From contig NZ_JACHTM010000005.1 in assembly GCF_015354055.1 (NCBI RefSeq), positions 1-64,000 of the forward strand: a stretch of DNA of 64,000 bases, given 5' to 3'. The translations under genes and the position numbers were made by a program. Shown in pieces: positions 8,170 to 17,773 of this stretch (position 1 is its first letter; every line of letters starts with the position of its first letter). Under the pieces are notes generated by a model. It made no database searches, was not told the origin of the DNA, and saw only the letters and a program-made list of their open reading frames with translations. The stretch is from Thermaurantiacus tibetensis. Lineage in GTDB: Bacteria > Pseudomonadota > Alphaproteobacteria > Sphingomonadales > Sphingomonadaceae.

Positions 8170-9216
8170 ATGGCGCGGGCCCGCGTCCTTGCCCTTGGCG
8201 CGCTCCTGGCGCTTGCCGCCTGCGAAGACGCGCCGCCCGAGGCGGCCGAGGCGCCTGCCGCCGCGCCCGCAGGCGAGCGGCTGACGCTCGCGCCCGTGCC
8301 GGTGCCGGATGTCGCCGAGGTGCCGGGAACCGTCACCACGCGCGACATGGCCGAGGCGCGCGCCCGGATCCCGGGGGTGCTGGCCGAGCTCCGCGTGAAG
8401 GAGGGAGACCGGGTGGCAGCCGGCCAGCGAATCGCAACGGTCGTCGATTCGCGCCTGCCGCAGGAAACGGCGGCGCTGGCGGCGGCGGCAGCCGCTGCGG
8501 AAGCGCAGGCCGCGCGGGCGAAGGCCGACCTTGAGCGCGTCCGCTTCCTCCACCGGGAAGGGGTCTACGCCCAGGCGAAGCTCGACGAGGCGCTGGCCGC
8601 TGCCCAGGCGGCCGAAGCCCAGGCGCGGGCGGCGCGCGCGCAGGAAGGCGCGGTGGCAGCCGTCGCCGGCCAGGGTGCCGTCATCGCCCCGGCCGCGGGC
8701 CGGGTGCTCCGGGCCGACGTGCCGGCCGGCTCGGCGGTCGTGCCCGGCACCGTGATTGCCGTGATCACCGCGGGCGCGCCGGTCGTCCGCCTCGACCTGC
8801 CCGAATCGCTTGGTGCCCGCGTGGCACCTGGCGCCCCCGTCTCCGTCTCGGGGCTCGCCGGCCTGCCCGAGGGGGCCTCCGTCGAGGGCCGGGTGGTGAT
8901 GCGCTACCCGGGGGTCGCCGCCGGCCGGGTCACGGTGGACGCGAGCATCGCGGGGCTCGACCCCGCGCTTGTCGGCCAGCGGGTGACGGCCCGGGTCACG
9001 CTCGGCGAGCGGGAGGCGCTCGCCGTTCCGGCCCGGTTCGTGAGCCGCCGCTACGGCCTTGCCTTCGCCACCCTGCTCGCGCCCGACGGCCGCGGCGCGC
9101 GCGACGTGCCGGTTGAGGTCAGGCCCATTCCCGGCACCGACCGGCTGGAGGTGCTCTCGGGCCTCAGGGCCGGCGACGTGCTCGTCGCCCCCGCAGCCTC
9201 CGGAGCGCGGGCATGA
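8170..9216 (+). CDS. RND efflux periplasmic adaptor (membrane fusion) lipoprotein
   Basis: A 348-residue adaptor with a lipobox (LALAAC), a split lipoyl-like domain (PGVLAELRVKEGDRVAAGQ and VIAPAAGRVLRADVPAG), an alpha-helical hairpin rich in A/E/Q between them, and beta-barrel and membrane-proximal domains. It should join the inner membrane pump at 9213 to an outer membrane channel. The start at 8170 lies 2 bp after the rhodanese stop and begins the lipoprotein signal; the frame is open further upstream but overlaps rhodanese. The stop overlaps the pump start as ATGA. Confidence 0.92.
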   Translation: MARARVLALGALLALAACEDAPPEAAEAPAAAPAGERLTLAPVPVPDVAEVPGTVTTRDMAEARARIPGVLAELRVKEGDRVAAGQRIATVVDSRLPQETAALAAAAAAAEAQAARAKADLERVRFLHREGVYAQAKLDEALAAAQAAEAQARAARAQEGAVAAVAGQGAVIAPAAGRVLRADVPAGSAVVPGTVIAVITAGAPVVRLDLPESLGARVAPGAPVSVSGLAGLPEGASVEGRVVMRYPGVAAGRVTVDASIAGLDPALVGQRVTARVTLGEREALAVPARFVSRRYGLAFATLLAPDGRGARDVPVEVRPIPGTDRLEVLSGLRAGDVLVAPAASGARA

Positions 9217-12200
9217 GCGCCGCGCCCCGAATCCCGCCCGGGCTTGCCGGCCGCATCACGGGGGCCACGATCGAGTCCCCGCTCACGCCGCTCATGCTGC
9301 TCGCAGGGATCCTCGTCGGCCTCCTCGCCCTGCTCACCATCCCGCGCGAGGAGGAGCCGCAGATCTCCGTGCCCATGGTCGACATCGAGGTGATGGTTCC
9401 CGGCATGGCCGCGGTCGATGCCGTGGAGCATGTGGCAAAGCCGCTCGAGGAAATCCTGATGGCAACGCCCGGGGTCGAGCATGTCTACGTGATGGCGCGC
9501 GACAATGCCGTCCTGGTCACCGCGCGCTTCCTCGTCGGCTCGCGGCCCGAGGATGCCGCCATCCGAGTCGCCGAGCGGCTCCAGGCCAACGCCGACCGCG
9601 CGCCCCCTGGCGTGGAGTGGCCGAAGGTGACGGTGCGCGGCATCGACGACGTGCCGATCGTGGTGCTCACCCTTTCGCCCGAGCCCGGGGTGGCCGACCG
9701 CTGGAGCGACCGCGAGCTCCATCGCCTCGCCGAGCGGCTCCAGAGCGAACTCGTGAAGGTGCCGGACGTGGGGCTCAGCTTCCTCGTCGGCGGCCGGCCC
9801 GATGCGATCCGCGTGGTGCCCGACCCGGCGCGGATGGCCACGCGCGGCGTCTCCATGGGCATGCTGATGGAAGCGGTCGGGCAGGCGGCGCGCCGGGTGC
9901 CGGCAGGGCAGGTGCGCGAGGACGGGCGGGCGGCCCTCGTGGTCGCCGGCCGCGGCATCGACTCGGCGGCCGCGCTCGAGGGGCTGCAGCTCCGCAACCT
10001 TGCCGGCGAGCCCGTGCTGCTCGCCGACGTGGCCGACGTGCGCGAAGGCCCGTCGGACACCCAGGCGCGCGCCTGGCGGATGACGCGCGACGGCGAGCGG
10101 AACGCGCGCTGGACGCTGGCACCGGCGGTCTCGATTGCGATTGCCAAGCGGCCGGGCGCCAATGCCGTCACCGTCTCGAAGGCGGTAGTCGAACAGGTGA
10201 AGGCGCTCGAGGGCAGCCTCATCCCGAAGGGAGTCCGGGCCGAGGTCACGCGCAACTACGGCGAGACCGCGAACGAGAAGGCGAACGAGCTCATCTTCCA
10301 CCTCGGGCTCGCCACCGTCTCGATCGTGCTGCTCGTCGGCTTCGCCATCGGCTGGCGCGAGGCGGCGGTGACGGCGATCGTCATCCCGACGACCATCCTC
10401 CTCACCATGTTCGCCTCGAACCTAATGGGCTACACCATCAACCGGGTGAGCCTGTTCGCGCTCATCTTCTCGATCGGCATCCTCGTCGACGACGCGATCG
10501 TCGTCATCGAGAACATCGCCCGCCACTGGGCCATGAACGACGGCCGGTCGAAGGTGGCAGCCGCCATCGACGGCGTGGCCGAGGTGGGCAACCCTACCAT
10601 CGTCGCCACCCTGACGGTGGTGGCGGCGCTCCTTCCGATGCTGTTCGTCTCGGGCCTCATGGGCCCCTACATGGCGCCCATCCCGGTCAACGCCTCGGCG
10701 GCGATGATCTTCTCCTTCTTCGTGGCGGTCGTCATCGCGCCGTGGCTCATGGTCCGCTTCACCCGGCTCGCGTTCTTCGGCGGCGCGCCCGCCCACGAGG
10801 ACGCCCACGGCGGGCGCCTCGGCGCGCTCTACGAGCGGGTGGCCCGCCCCGTCATCGCGACGCGCGCCTCGGCCCGGCTGTTCCTCCTTGCCGTCGGCGC
10901 AGCCACGCTCGTTGCCGGGTCGATGTTCTACTGGAAGGCGGTCACCGTGAAGCTGCTTCCCTTCGACAACAAGTCGGAGCTGCAGCTCGTCCTCGACATG
11001 CCGCAGGGCACCAGCCTCGAGGAGACCCAGCGCACCCTCCTCGCGCTGGCCGATGCCACGACCCGGCTGCCCGAGGTGGTCGCCCTCGACATCCATGCCG
11101 GGACGGCCGCGCCCTTCAACTTCAACGGCCTGGTGCGCCACTACTTCCTGCGCCGGGCGCCCTCCCAGGGCGACGTGATGGTGGAGCTCGTCCATCGCTC
11201 GGAGCGGGATCGTTCGAGCCACGAGGTGGCGGTGGCGCTGCGCCGGATGCTGGCTGAGACCGTGCCGCTCCCGGCCGGAGCCACCCTCAAGGTCGTCGAG
11301 ACCCCGCCGGGCCCGCCCGTGCTCGCGACGCTCTTGGCCGAGATCTACGGCCCCGACGCCGAGACCCGGCGGCGGACGGCGGACGTGGTCGCCCGGCTGT
11401 TCAGGGACGTCGACTTCATCGTCGATGTCCACGACAGCTTCGAGACTCCGCCGCCCGAGCTGCGCCTGCTGCCGGACCGCACCGTCATCGACCACCTCGG
11501 CCTCTCCGAGCAGCAGATCCTCGACTCCGCCGGCGCGCTCCTCGGCAGGCGGGTGGTCGGGTTCGCGACGCGCGGCGGCGAGCAGACCCCGCTTCCGGTC
11601 GAGGTGGGGCTCGAGCAGCCAGACCGCGCCTGGACCCGCGCGCTTGCGGCCGCTCCGGTCGCGGTTGCGGCAACGCCGTCCGGCCCGCGCCTCGTCGAGC
11701 TCGGCGAGGTGGTCCGCGCCGTCGAAGGCAAGGGCAGCCACGTCATCTTCCGCCGCAACGGCCGCGCGGCCGACATGGTGCTGGCCGAACTCGCCGGCCG
11801 CGAGGAGGCGCCGATCTACGGCATGCTCGCCGTTCACGAGCGGATCGACGCCTTCGACTGGGAAGGTGCGGGCCTCGAGAAGCCGGTGATCCGCCTCAAC
11901 GGCCAGCCGGCCGACGCCCGGCAGCCGACGCTCCTCTGGGACGGCGAATGGGAAATCACCTGGGTCACCTTCCGCGACCTCGGCGGGGCGTTCCTCGTCG
12001 CCCTTCTTGGCATCTACGTCCTCGTCGTGGCCCAGTTCCGCAATTTCAAGGTGCCGCTGGTCATCCTCACCCCCATTCCGCTGACGCTCGTCGGCATCGT
12101 CATCGGCCACATGCTGTTCCGCGCGCCCTTCACCGCCACCTCGATGATCGGCTTCATTGCGCTTGCCGGCATCATCGTGCGGAACTCAATCCTCCTCGTC

Positions 12201-12506
12201 GACTTCATCAACCACGCCCGCGCGCCCGGACGCCCGTTGCGCGACGTGCTGCTCGAGGCCGGACGGATCCGCTTCAAGCCGATCCTGCTCACCGCGCTTG
12301 CCGCCATGATCGGCGCGGCCGTGATCCTCTTCGACCCCATCTTCCAGGGCCTTGCCATCTCGCTCCTGTTCGGGCTGGCATCCTCCACGCTTCTCACGGT
12401 GCTCGTCATCCCGGCCATCTACGTGCTGCTGCGCGACGATGGCCTGCCGGCGAGCCCGCCGGAGGCAACGCCCCACGCCCTCGTGCATGCGGAGGCCACC
12501 CCATGA
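9213..12506 (+). CDS. RND efflux pump inner membrane permease
   Basis: A 1097-residue RND permease, slightly longer than the usual 1030-1050. It has the expected two sets of membrane segments and two large periplasmic loops. The proton-relay aspartates Asp426-Asp427 lie in the TM4 motif SIGILVDDAIVVIENIARHW, and there is a second motif IGFIALAGIIVRNSILLVDF in the C-terminal half. The D-D pattern resembles the drug/organic-solute (HAE-type) branch more than metal pumps, which is a tentative reading. The start overlaps the adaptor stop (ATGA) and the stop overlaps the regulator start. Placement inside a sulfide-oxidation locus suggests that the substrate is a sulfur compound or that the pump is induced by sulfide, but the sequence alone does not show the substrate. 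Confidence 0.92.
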   Translation: MSAAPRIPPGLAGRITGATIESPLTPLMLLAGILVGLLALLTIPREEEPQISVPMVDIEVMVPGMAAVDAVEHVAKPLEEILMATPGVEHVYVMARDNAVLVTARFLVGSRPEDAAIRVAERLQANADRAPPGVEWPKVTVRGIDDVPIVVLTLSPEPGVADRWSDRELHRLAERLQSELVKVPDVGLSFLVGGRPDAIRVVPDPARMATRGVSMGMLMEAVGQAARRVPAGQVREDGRAALVVAGRGIDSAAALEGLQLRNLAGEPVLLADVADVREGPSDTQARAWRMTRDGERNARWTLAPAVSIAIAKRPGANAVTVSKAVVEQVKALEGSLIPKGVRAEVTRNYGETANEKANELIFHLGLATVSIVLLVGFAIGWREAAVTAIVIPTTILLTMFASNLMGYTINRVSLFALIFSIGILVDDAIVVIENIARHWAMNDGRSKVAAAIDGVAEVGNPTIVATLTVVAALLPMLFVSGLMGPYMAPIPVNASAAMIFSFFVAVVIAPWLMVRFTRLAFFGGAPAHEDAHGGRLGALYERVARPVIATRASARLFLLAVGAATLVAGSMFYWKAVTVKLLPFDNKSELQLVLDMPQGTSLEETQRTLLALADATTRLPEVVALDIHAGTAAPFNFNGLVRHYFLRRAPSQGDVMVELVHRSERDRSSHEVAVALRRMLAETVPLPAGATLKVVETPPGPPVLATLLAEIYGPDAETRRRTADVVARLFRDVDFIVDVHDSFETPPPELRLLPDRTVIDHLGLSEQQILDSAGALLGRRVVGFATRGGEQTPLPVEVGLEQPDRAWTRALAAAPVAVAATPSGPRLVELGEVVRAVEGKGSHVIFRRNGRAADMVLAELAGREEAPIYGMLAVHERIDAFDWEGAGLEKPVIRLNGQPADARQPTLLWDGEWEITWVTFRDLGGAFLVALLGIYVLVVAQFRNFKVPLVILTPIPLTLVGIVIGHMLFRAPFTATSMIGFIALAGIIVRNSILLVDFINHARAPGRPLRDVLLEAGRIRFKPILLTALAAMIGAAVILFDPIFQGLAISLLFGLASSTLLTVLVIPAIYVLLRDDGLPASPPEATPHALVHAEATP

Positions 12507-12871
12507 CGATCATGGACCGACCCGTTCCCCAGCTTGCCCCGCTGGGGCAGCAGGCCGAGGACATTGCCCGGACGCTCCGGATCCTCGCCAACCCCGACCG
12601 GCTCAAGATGCTCTGCCGCATCGGCATGGCCGAGGATGCCCACCTCTCCGCGCCGACGGTCAGCGAGCTGGTGGCCCTGACCGGCCTCTCGCAGTCCCGC
12701 GTCTCGCAGCATCTTGCACTGCTGCGCGAGGCCGGCGTCGTGGCCCCCCGCCGCGACGGCCAGGCCGTGCGCTACTCGCTCGTCAACCCGCAGGTCAGGG
12801 CGGTCATGGAAGCGCTCTGCCACCTGTGCGAGACGGGGATCCCGGCCTTCCACGCGCCTCAGCCGCGCTAG
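12503..12871 (+). CDS. ArsR-family regulator, probable sulfide/persulfide sensor (SqrR/BigR-like)
   Basis: A 122-residue winged-helix repressor with the ArsR core: LRILANPDRLKMLCRI, then the recognition helix LSQSRVSQHLALLREAGVV and the wing DGQAVRYSL. Cysteines are at 38 (helix alpha2), 106 and 109 (C-terminal helix). BigR and SqrR use one cysteine in each of these helices (42/108 and 41/107) to sense persulfides through a disulfide or tetrasulfide bond, so this protein has the right geometry. The classic ELCVCD metal site is absent. It overlaps the pump gene by ATGA with GGAGG upstream. It most likely represses both arms of the sulfide locus; this is inferred from linkage. Confidence 0.85.
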   Translation: MTIMDRPVPQLAPLGQQAEDIARTLRILANPDRLKMLCRIGMAEDAHLSAPTVSELVALTGLSQSRVSQHLALLREAGVVAPRRDGQAVRYSLVNPQVRAVMEALCHLCETGIPAFHAPQPR

Positions 12872-12944
12872 CCGGGCTTCCCGGCCTCGCCCGATCCGGC
12901 GCTCCCTGCCCCCTCCCGGCCGCGGCCCAACCGTCGCGCGTTGG

Positions 12945-12961
12945 GGGCGGCCCTGCCGCCC
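12945..12961. terminator. GC hairpin between convergent arsR-like gene and pstB
   Basis: GGGCGGC-CCT-GCCGCCC is a perfect 7-bp stem in the 116-bp gap between two convergent genes. No T-run follows on either strand, so terminator function is uncertain. Confidence 0.3.
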
Positions 12962-12987
12962 GGACCCGACGGACGGCCCCGCGCTGC

Positions 12988-13797
12988 TCAGCCGTAGCGG
13001 CCGGTGATGTAGTCGCGCGTGCGCGATTCCTTCGGGTTGGTGAAGATGACCGAAGTGTCATCATACTCGACGAGGTCGCCGAGGTGGAAGAAGGCCGTCT
13101 TCTGGCTGACGCGGGCGGCCTGCTGCATGTTGTGGGTGACGATGACGATGGCGTAGCGGCCGCGCAGCTCGTCGATCAGCTCCTCGACCTTCGCGGTCGC
13201 GATGGGGTCGAGCGCCGAGCAGGGCTCGTCCATGAGGATGACCTCCGGGTCGACGGCAATCGCGCGGGCGATGCACAGCCGCTGCTGCTGCCCGCCGGAA
13301 AGGGCTGTGCCCGAGTCCTGAAGGCGGTCCTTCACCTCCTCCCAGAGCCCCGCGCGCATCAGGCTCGTCGTCACGATCTCGTCCATGTCCTGCGGAGACG
13401 CAGCAAGGCCGTGGATCCTCGGGCCGTAGGCGATGTTCTCGTAAATCGACTTGGGGAAGGGGTTGGGCTTCTGGAACACCATGCCGACGCGGGCCCGGAG
13501 CTGTACGACGTCCATCTCGGGTGCATAGATGTCCTCGCCCTCGAGCTCGATGCGGCCGGTGACCCTCGCTCCGTCAACCGTGTCGTTCATCCGGTTGAAG
13601 CAGCGCAGGAAGGTGGACTTGCCGCAGCCCGACGGGCCGATGAAGGCGGTGACGTTCTCGCGCGTGATGTCGATGGAGACGCCTTTGAGCGCATGCTTCT
13701 TGCCGTAGTAGACGTGGACATCGCGCGCGGTCATCAGCGGCGGCGCATCCACCGCTTCCTGCTTGCTCGCAATCCTTGCAAGGGTATCGGTGCTCAT
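12988..13797 (-). CDS. pstB: Phosphate ABC transporter ATP-binding protein PstB
   Basis: A 269-residue ATPase of the high-affinity phosphate importer. Walker A is GPSGCGKST, the Q-loop is [20 protein letters not shown], the signature is [14 protein letters not shown], Walker B is [15 protein letters not shown], and the H-loop is VTHNM. The PstB-specific [14 protein letters not shown] and NRMND segments are present. It follows pstA by 4 bp and is the last gene of the operon here. No phoU or phoB lies next to it; the neighbour downstream is convergent. Confidence 0.97.
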   Translation of the reverse strand: MSTDTLARIASKQEAVDAPPLMTARDVHVYYGKKHALKGVSIDITRENVTAFIGPSGCGKSTFLRCFNRMNDTVDGARVTGRIELEGEDIYAPEMDVVQLRARVGMVFQKPNPFPKSIYENIAYGPRIHGLAASPQDMDEIVTTSLMRAGLWEEVKDRLQDSGTALSGGQQQRLCIARAIAVDPEVILMDEPCSALDPIATAKVEELIDELRGRYAIVIVTHNMQQAARVSQKTAFFHLGDLVEYDDTSVIFTNPKESRTRDYITGRYG

Positions 13798-13801
13798 GAG
13801 C

Positions 13802-15109
13802 TCACCACTTCCGCTCGTACTTGTTGCGCAGGTAGATCGCGACCGCGTTGATGAGAAGGAGAACCATGAGGAGAACGAGGATCGCTGCCGAGGTCTTCTC
13901 GACGAAACCGCGATCGACGTCTTCCGACCAGAGGAAGATCTGGACCGGAAGCGCGGTTGCCGGGTCCGTGATGCGGCGCGGCGCGTCGACGATGAACGCC
14001 TTCATGCCGATCATGAGGAGCGGCGCCGTCTCGCCGAGCGCCCGGCCGACCCCGATGATGGTGCCGGTGAGGATGCCGGGCAGCGCCAGGGGCACCACAT
14101 GCTCGAAGACGGTCTGCAGCCGGCTGGCGCCGATGCCGAGCGCCGCGTCGCGGATCGAGGGCGGCACCGCCTTGATGGCGGCACGCGCGGCGACGACGAT
14201 GACGGGAAGCGTCATGAGGGCGAGCGTGAGCCCGCCGACGAGCGGCGCCGAGCGCGGCAGGCCCATGGTGTTCAGGAACACGGCCAGGCCCAGGAGGCCG
14301 AAGATGATCGACGGCACGGCGGCGAGGTTGTTGATCGAGACCTCGATGAGGTCGGTCCAGCGGTTCCGGGGCGCGAACTCCTCGAGATAGACGGCCGAGA
14401 GCACGCCCACCGGGAAGGCGAGCGCGAGGGTGACGGCAATCGTCATGAGCGAACCGACCAGCGCGCCCCAGATGCCGGCGGTCTCGGGCGCCTTGGAATC
14501 CGAGGTGACCAGGAAGGTGCGGTTGAAGCCGGTGCGGATCAGGCCTTCCTCCTTCAAGCGGAGGTAGGCCGCGCGCTGGTCCGGGGCGATGGGCGAGAGC
14601 TCGGGCGGGATGTCGGGGTCGATCCGGCCCTTGGCATACTGGTCGATGGGGCTTCTGACCGGAACCCAGATCTCGACCGTCTGGCCGAGGAGCGCGGGGT
14701 CGGCCATGACCCGCTCGCGCAGCGCCAGCCAGCCCGAGGCGGAGGCCACGCGCGTGGCATCGCTGCCCAGGCTGTCGCGGATCGCCCGGGTGTAGACGGC
14801 GACATAGTTGGCGCTCTCGAGCGCCTCCTCCGAGCGGTCGCTGCCAAGCTCGAGGAGCGTGGGGTCGAGCACGGCCTCGATCTTCACCTGGGTCTGGCGG
14901 AAGCCGCCGAGACCATTCTGGAGCATGGTGACGAGGAGAAGGCCGAGAAAGCCGACCGCGAAGACCAGCGCGGCAAGGCCGACGGAGCGGAAGATCCGCT
15001 CGGAGCGGTAGCGCCGCCTGACCCGCGCCAGCATGGCCGGATCCTTCCAGTCGGTGGGAGGTCGCCGGGCGGCGGGCGCGGCAGGCAGCGGCTCGGCAAG
15101 CGTGCTCAT
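13802..15109 (-). CDS. pstA: Phosphate ABC transporter permease PstA (with DUF3333)
   Basis: A 435-residue inner membrane permease, longer than E. coli PstA (about 300) because it carries an N-terminal DUF3333-type domain (roughly residues 20-210) with a first membrane helix [18 protein letters not shown]-like and a periplasmic stretch. The C-terminal BinPDT permease domain has [19 protein letters not shown] and the EAA-type loop [20 protein letters not shown]. This long form is common in alphaproteobacteria. Its start overlaps the pstC stop as ATGA. Confidence 0.95.
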   Translation of the reverse strand: MSTLAEPLPAAPAARRPPTDWKDPAMLARVRRRYRSERIFRSVGLAALVFAVGFLGLLLVTMLQNGLGGFRQTQVKIEAVLDPTLLELGSDRSEEALESANYVAVYTRAIRDSLGSDATRVASASGWLALRERVMADPALLGQTVEIWVPVRSPIDQYAKGRIDPDIPPELSPIAPDQRAAYLRLKEEGLIRTGFNRTFLVTSDSKAPETAGIWGALVGSLMTIAVTLALAFPVGVLSAVYLEEFAPRNRWTDLIEVSINNLAAVPSIIFGLLGLAVFLNTMGLPRSAPLVGGLTLALMTLPVIVVAARAAIKAVPPSIRDAALGIGASRLQTVFEHVVPLALPGILTGTIIGVGRALGETAPLLMIGMKAFIVDAPRRITDPATALPVQIFLWSEDVDRGFVEKTSAAILVLLMVLLLINAVAIYLRNKYERKW

Positions 15110-16329
15110 TCGTAGGCCTCGCGGTACTTCTTCACGATCCTGAGCGCGTAGATGTTGAGCACGAGCGTGATCAGGAACAGCACGAGACCGAGCGCGAAGG
15201 CGGAAAGCGTCTTCGGGCTGTCGAACTCCTGGTCCCCCGTGAGCAGCTGGACGATCTGGACGGTCACGGTGGTCACGGACTTGAAGGGGTTCGCGGTGAG
15301 GTTCGCGGCAAGGCCGGCGGCCATCACCACGATCATGGTCTCGCCGATGGCCCGGCTGACAGCCAGCAGGATCCCGCCGACGATCCCGGGGAGCGCCGCC
15401 GGGATGACGACGTGGCGGACCGTCTCCGAGGTGGTTGCCCCCAGGGCGAGGCTGCCGTCGCGCATCGCCTGGGGAACCGCGTTGATCGCGTCATCCGCCA
15501 TCGAGGAGACGAAGGGGATGATCATGATGCCCATGACGAGGCCGGCGGCGAGCGCCGACTGGCCCGAGGCCTCGCTGACGCCGAGTGCCAGGCCGAGGTT
15601 GCGGACGGCGGGCGCCACGGTCAGCGCTGCGAAGAAACCGTAGACCACGGTCGGAACGCCCGCGAGCACTTCGAGCACCGGCTTCAGCACCTTGCGCGCG
15701 AGCGGAGTGGCATACTGGCTGAGGTAGATCGCCGAGAGCAGACCGAGCGGCACGGCGACCAGCATGGCGATGATGGCGCCGATGAAGATAGTGCCCCAGA
15801 AGACGGGAAGCCCGCCGAAGGCCCCGGACGAACCGACCTGGTCGGCGCGGATGGCCATCTGCGGCGACCACTTGGTGCCGAACAGGAACTCGACCGGCGA
15901 CACGCGGGTGAAGAAGCGCCCGGCCTCGAAGAGGAGACTGAACACGATGCCGACCGTCGTCAGGATGGCGATGAGCGAGGCGGCGAGCAGCAGCACCATG
16001 ATCGCCCGTTCGACCCAGGTGCGCGCCCGGAACGAGGGCTCGAGGCGCGAGATCGCCCAGGCGCCCCCGCCGAGGCCCGCGACCAGCATCGCAACCGGCC
16101 CCACGACCGAGGGCAGGCTGCCGCCGGACGCCTGCCACAGCCCGAGCGCGAGAAGCGCGGGGATGGCAACCGCGAGCGCCACGAACCAGCCATGGAAGAC
16201 AGGCCGGGAATGGATGTGGAGCCACGGGCGCGGGCCGGCAGGCGTGAAGGCCGCCGCCTTCGCCCGGCCGTAAAAATAGCCCACGAACGCCAGCCCGACG
16301 GCGACCGCAAGGAGGAGGGTGGAGCTCAA
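15106..16329 (-). CDS. pstC: Phosphate ABC transporter permease PstC
   Basis: A 407-residue inner membrane permease. It has membrane segments throughout, an N-terminal extension of about 110 residues compared with E. coli PstC, and the permease core with PVFWGTIFIGAIIAMLVAVP, YLSQYATPLARKVLKPVLE and the EAA loop ALGATTSETVRHVVIPAAL. The start is taken as TTG at 16329 because the resulting MSSTLLLAVAVGLAFVGYF fits the family N-terminus and no ATG or GTG nearby does; the ribosome site is weak. It lies 22 bp after pstS and overlaps pstA. Confidence 0.92.
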   Translation of the reverse strand: MSSTLLLAVAVGLAFVGYFYGRAKAAAFTPAGPRPWLHIHSRPVFHGWFVALAVAIPALLALGLWQASGGSLPSVVGPVAMLVAGLGGGAWAISRLEPSFRARTWVERAIMVLLLAASLIAILTTVGIVFSLLFEAGRFFTRVSPVEFLFGTKWSPQMAIRADQVGSSGAFGGLPVFWGTIFIGAIIAMLVAVPLGLLSAIYLSQYATPLARKVLKPVLEVLAGVPTVVYGFFAALTVAPAVRNLGLALGVSEASGQSALAAGLVMGIMIIPFVSSMADDAINAVPQAMRDGSLALGATTSETVRHVVIPAALPGIVGGILLAVSRAIGETMIVVMAAGLAANLTANPFKSVTTVTVQIVQLLTGDQEFDSPKTLSAFALGLVLFLITLVLNIYALRIVKKYREAYE

Positions 16330-16351
16330 GGGAGACGCCCAGCGCGCGGGA

Positions 16352-17431
16352 TCAGCCGAGCGTCGAGGGGTCGAGCGGGGTCAGGTTCCGCGCTGCCGCG
16401 GCCGCTGCCGCGCGCACCTCATCGGGCGACGGCGTGAGGCCGATGGCTGAGAGCGTGCCCCCCGGACCCCAGGTCGCGTCACTTGCGTAGACCTGGAGAA
16501 ACTCCTTGAGGCCCGGCTTTTCGCGGGCGCGATCGGCGCGGACGTAGATGAACAGCGGCCGCGCCCCAGGATAGGCGCCCGACGCAATCGCCTCGTAGGT
16601 GGGCTCGACCCCCTCGATGCTGACGGCCTTGATTTTGTCGCGGTTCTGGTCGAGGTAGTCAAAGCCGAAGATCCCGATGACCTTGGGGTTCGAGGTCAGT
16701 CGCTGGACGACGAGGTTGTAGGCGCCCTGCTCGACGAAGGCGCCGTCCTCGCGGATCTTCGTGCACACCACCTTGTGCCGGTCAGGGTCGGATGCCTTCA
16801 GCTCCTTCATCGCGGGCTCCGAATCGCAGCCGACTTCCATGAACATCTCGTTGAAGCTGTCGCGCGTCCCCGAGGTGGGCGGTGGGCCGATCACCTCGAT
16901 GGAATCGGCCGGAAGGCTCGGGTTGACGTCGCGCCAGAGCTTGGCGGTCTGCGGCTTGCCGAAGGGCTCGGCCGCGAGCGCGAGGTAGACCTCCCGCTTG
17001 GTCAGCGGAAAGTCGGGCCCGCTGCGCGCGCGGGCAAGGACTAGGCCGTCGTTGCCGATCTGGATCTCGACGATGTCGCCGACCCCGTTTGCCCTGCACT
17101 GCTCGAACTCGCTCGCCTTCATGCGCCGCGAGGCGTTGGTGATGTCGGGTGCGTCGGCGCCCTTGTTGTCGCAGAAGAGCTTGATTCCGCCGCCGGTGCC
17201 GGTTGCCTCGACGATCGGCGCCTTGAACCTCGGGAACCGCTGCGCGAACTGCTCGGCCACCGCCGTCGTGAAGGGGTAGACGGTCGCCGAGCCGACAATC
17301 CGGATCTGGTCCGACCCGCGCCCTCCGGCTGCCCCCGTCGCCGCGTCGCCTTCAGCCTTCCTGCCGTCCCCGCACGCAGACACCAGCGCGAGTGCCGCAA
17401 GCGCCACTCCGAGCCGCCTGGACTTCACCAT
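16352..17431 (-). CDS. pstS: Phosphate-binding periplasmic protein PstS
   Basis: A 359-residue substrate-binding lipoprotein (LALVSAC lipobox) of the PBP-like family. It shows the phosphate-binding style motifs IRIVGSATVYPFTTAVAEQF and GPPPTSGTRDSFNEMF (the TSGT-R loop contacts phosphate). It delivers phosphate to PstCA. The start at 17431 was chosen because AGGAGGT lies about 8 bp upstream and the lipoprotein signal starts there; the frame is open up to 17482. It is the first gene of pstSCAB. Two Pho-box-like sites lie about 200 and 325 bp upstream. Confidence 0.95.
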   Translation of the reverse strand: MVKSRRLGVALAALALVSACGDGRKAEGDAATGAAGGRGSDQIRIVGSATVYPFTTAVAEQFAQRFPRFKAPIVEATGTGGGIKLFCDNKGADAPDITNASRRMKASEFEQCRANGVGDIVEIQIGNDGLVLARARSGPDFPLTKREVYLALAAEPFGKPQTAKLWRDVNPSLPADSIEVIGPPPTSGTRDSFNEMFMEVGCDSEPAMKELKASDPDRHKVVCTKIREDGAFVEQGAYNLVVQRLTSNPKVIGIFGFDYLDQNRDKIKAVSIEGVEPTYEAIASGAYPGARPLFIYVRADRAREKPGLKEFLQVYASDATWGPGGTLSAIGLTPSPDEVRAAAAAAARNLTPLDPSTLG

Positions 17432-17631
17432 CCCCCGACCTCCTGTCCGCATCCGAAGCCTCGCGCGCTCCAGCACCGTCACAATTCAGGCGCAGCCACA
17501 ACCCAAGCGCAGCACCCGAACGTGCCGCGCCTCCCCGCCAGCCCGCGCTGACCAGCCCGCCCAGTCAAGACTCCAGCCCTGCGAGAGGCGACACCGCGCC
17601 GGACGCGTCCCCTGCTCCCTAAGCCGCACCC

Positions 17632-17649
17632 ATGTCGGTTTTATGACAA
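17632..17649 (-). promoter_or_regulatory. PhoB box upstream of pstS
   Basis: Read on the minus strand the site is TTGTCATAAAACCGACAT. The PhoB consensus is two CTGTCAT-type 7-mers separated by four A/T-rich bases: the first half is nearly perfect (TTGTCAT) and the second weaker (CCGACAT). It is about 200 bp upstream of the pstS start. Confidence 0.7.
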
Positions 17650-17713
17650 CGCCGCGCCATCGCCGTTCCACGCAAAAGAGAACTGGAAGTCGGCCTGATG
17701 TTCATGGGCCTCA

Positions 17714-17734
17714 TCTTGAATACGGAGTGTTCAA
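17714..17734. promoter_or_regulatory. Inverted repeat CTTGAA-N9-TTCAAG
   Basis: A perfect 6-bp inverted repeat with 9-bp spacing, lying between the two Pho-box-like sites. It has the shape of a dimeric operator; no regulator is suggested by the sequence. Confidence 0.3.
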
Positions 17735-17755
17735 GTCTGAGCATTTTGCTTTGAC

Positions 17756-17773
17756 GTGACAGGTTTATTTCAG
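17756..17773 (-). promoter_or_regulatory. Second PhoB box in the pstS/porin intergenic region
   Basis: The minus strand reads CTGAAATAAACCTGTCAC. The second half CTGTCAC is a perfect Pho half-site, and the first half (CTGAAAT) differs at two positions; the four-base spacer AAAC is correct. It could serve pstS or the divergent porin gene. Confidence 0.65.

Noticed and set aside
9213-12506. Heavy-metal (CzcA-type) efflux pump because of the adjacent ArsR-family gene
   Set aside because: The regulator lacks the ELCVCD metal site, the permease has the D-D pair typical of other branches, and the context is sulfide oxidation rather than metal resistance.
12945-12961. Rho-independent terminator for the ArsR-type gene
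   Set aside because: The hairpin is clear but no T-run follows on either strand, so only a low-confidence entry was made.
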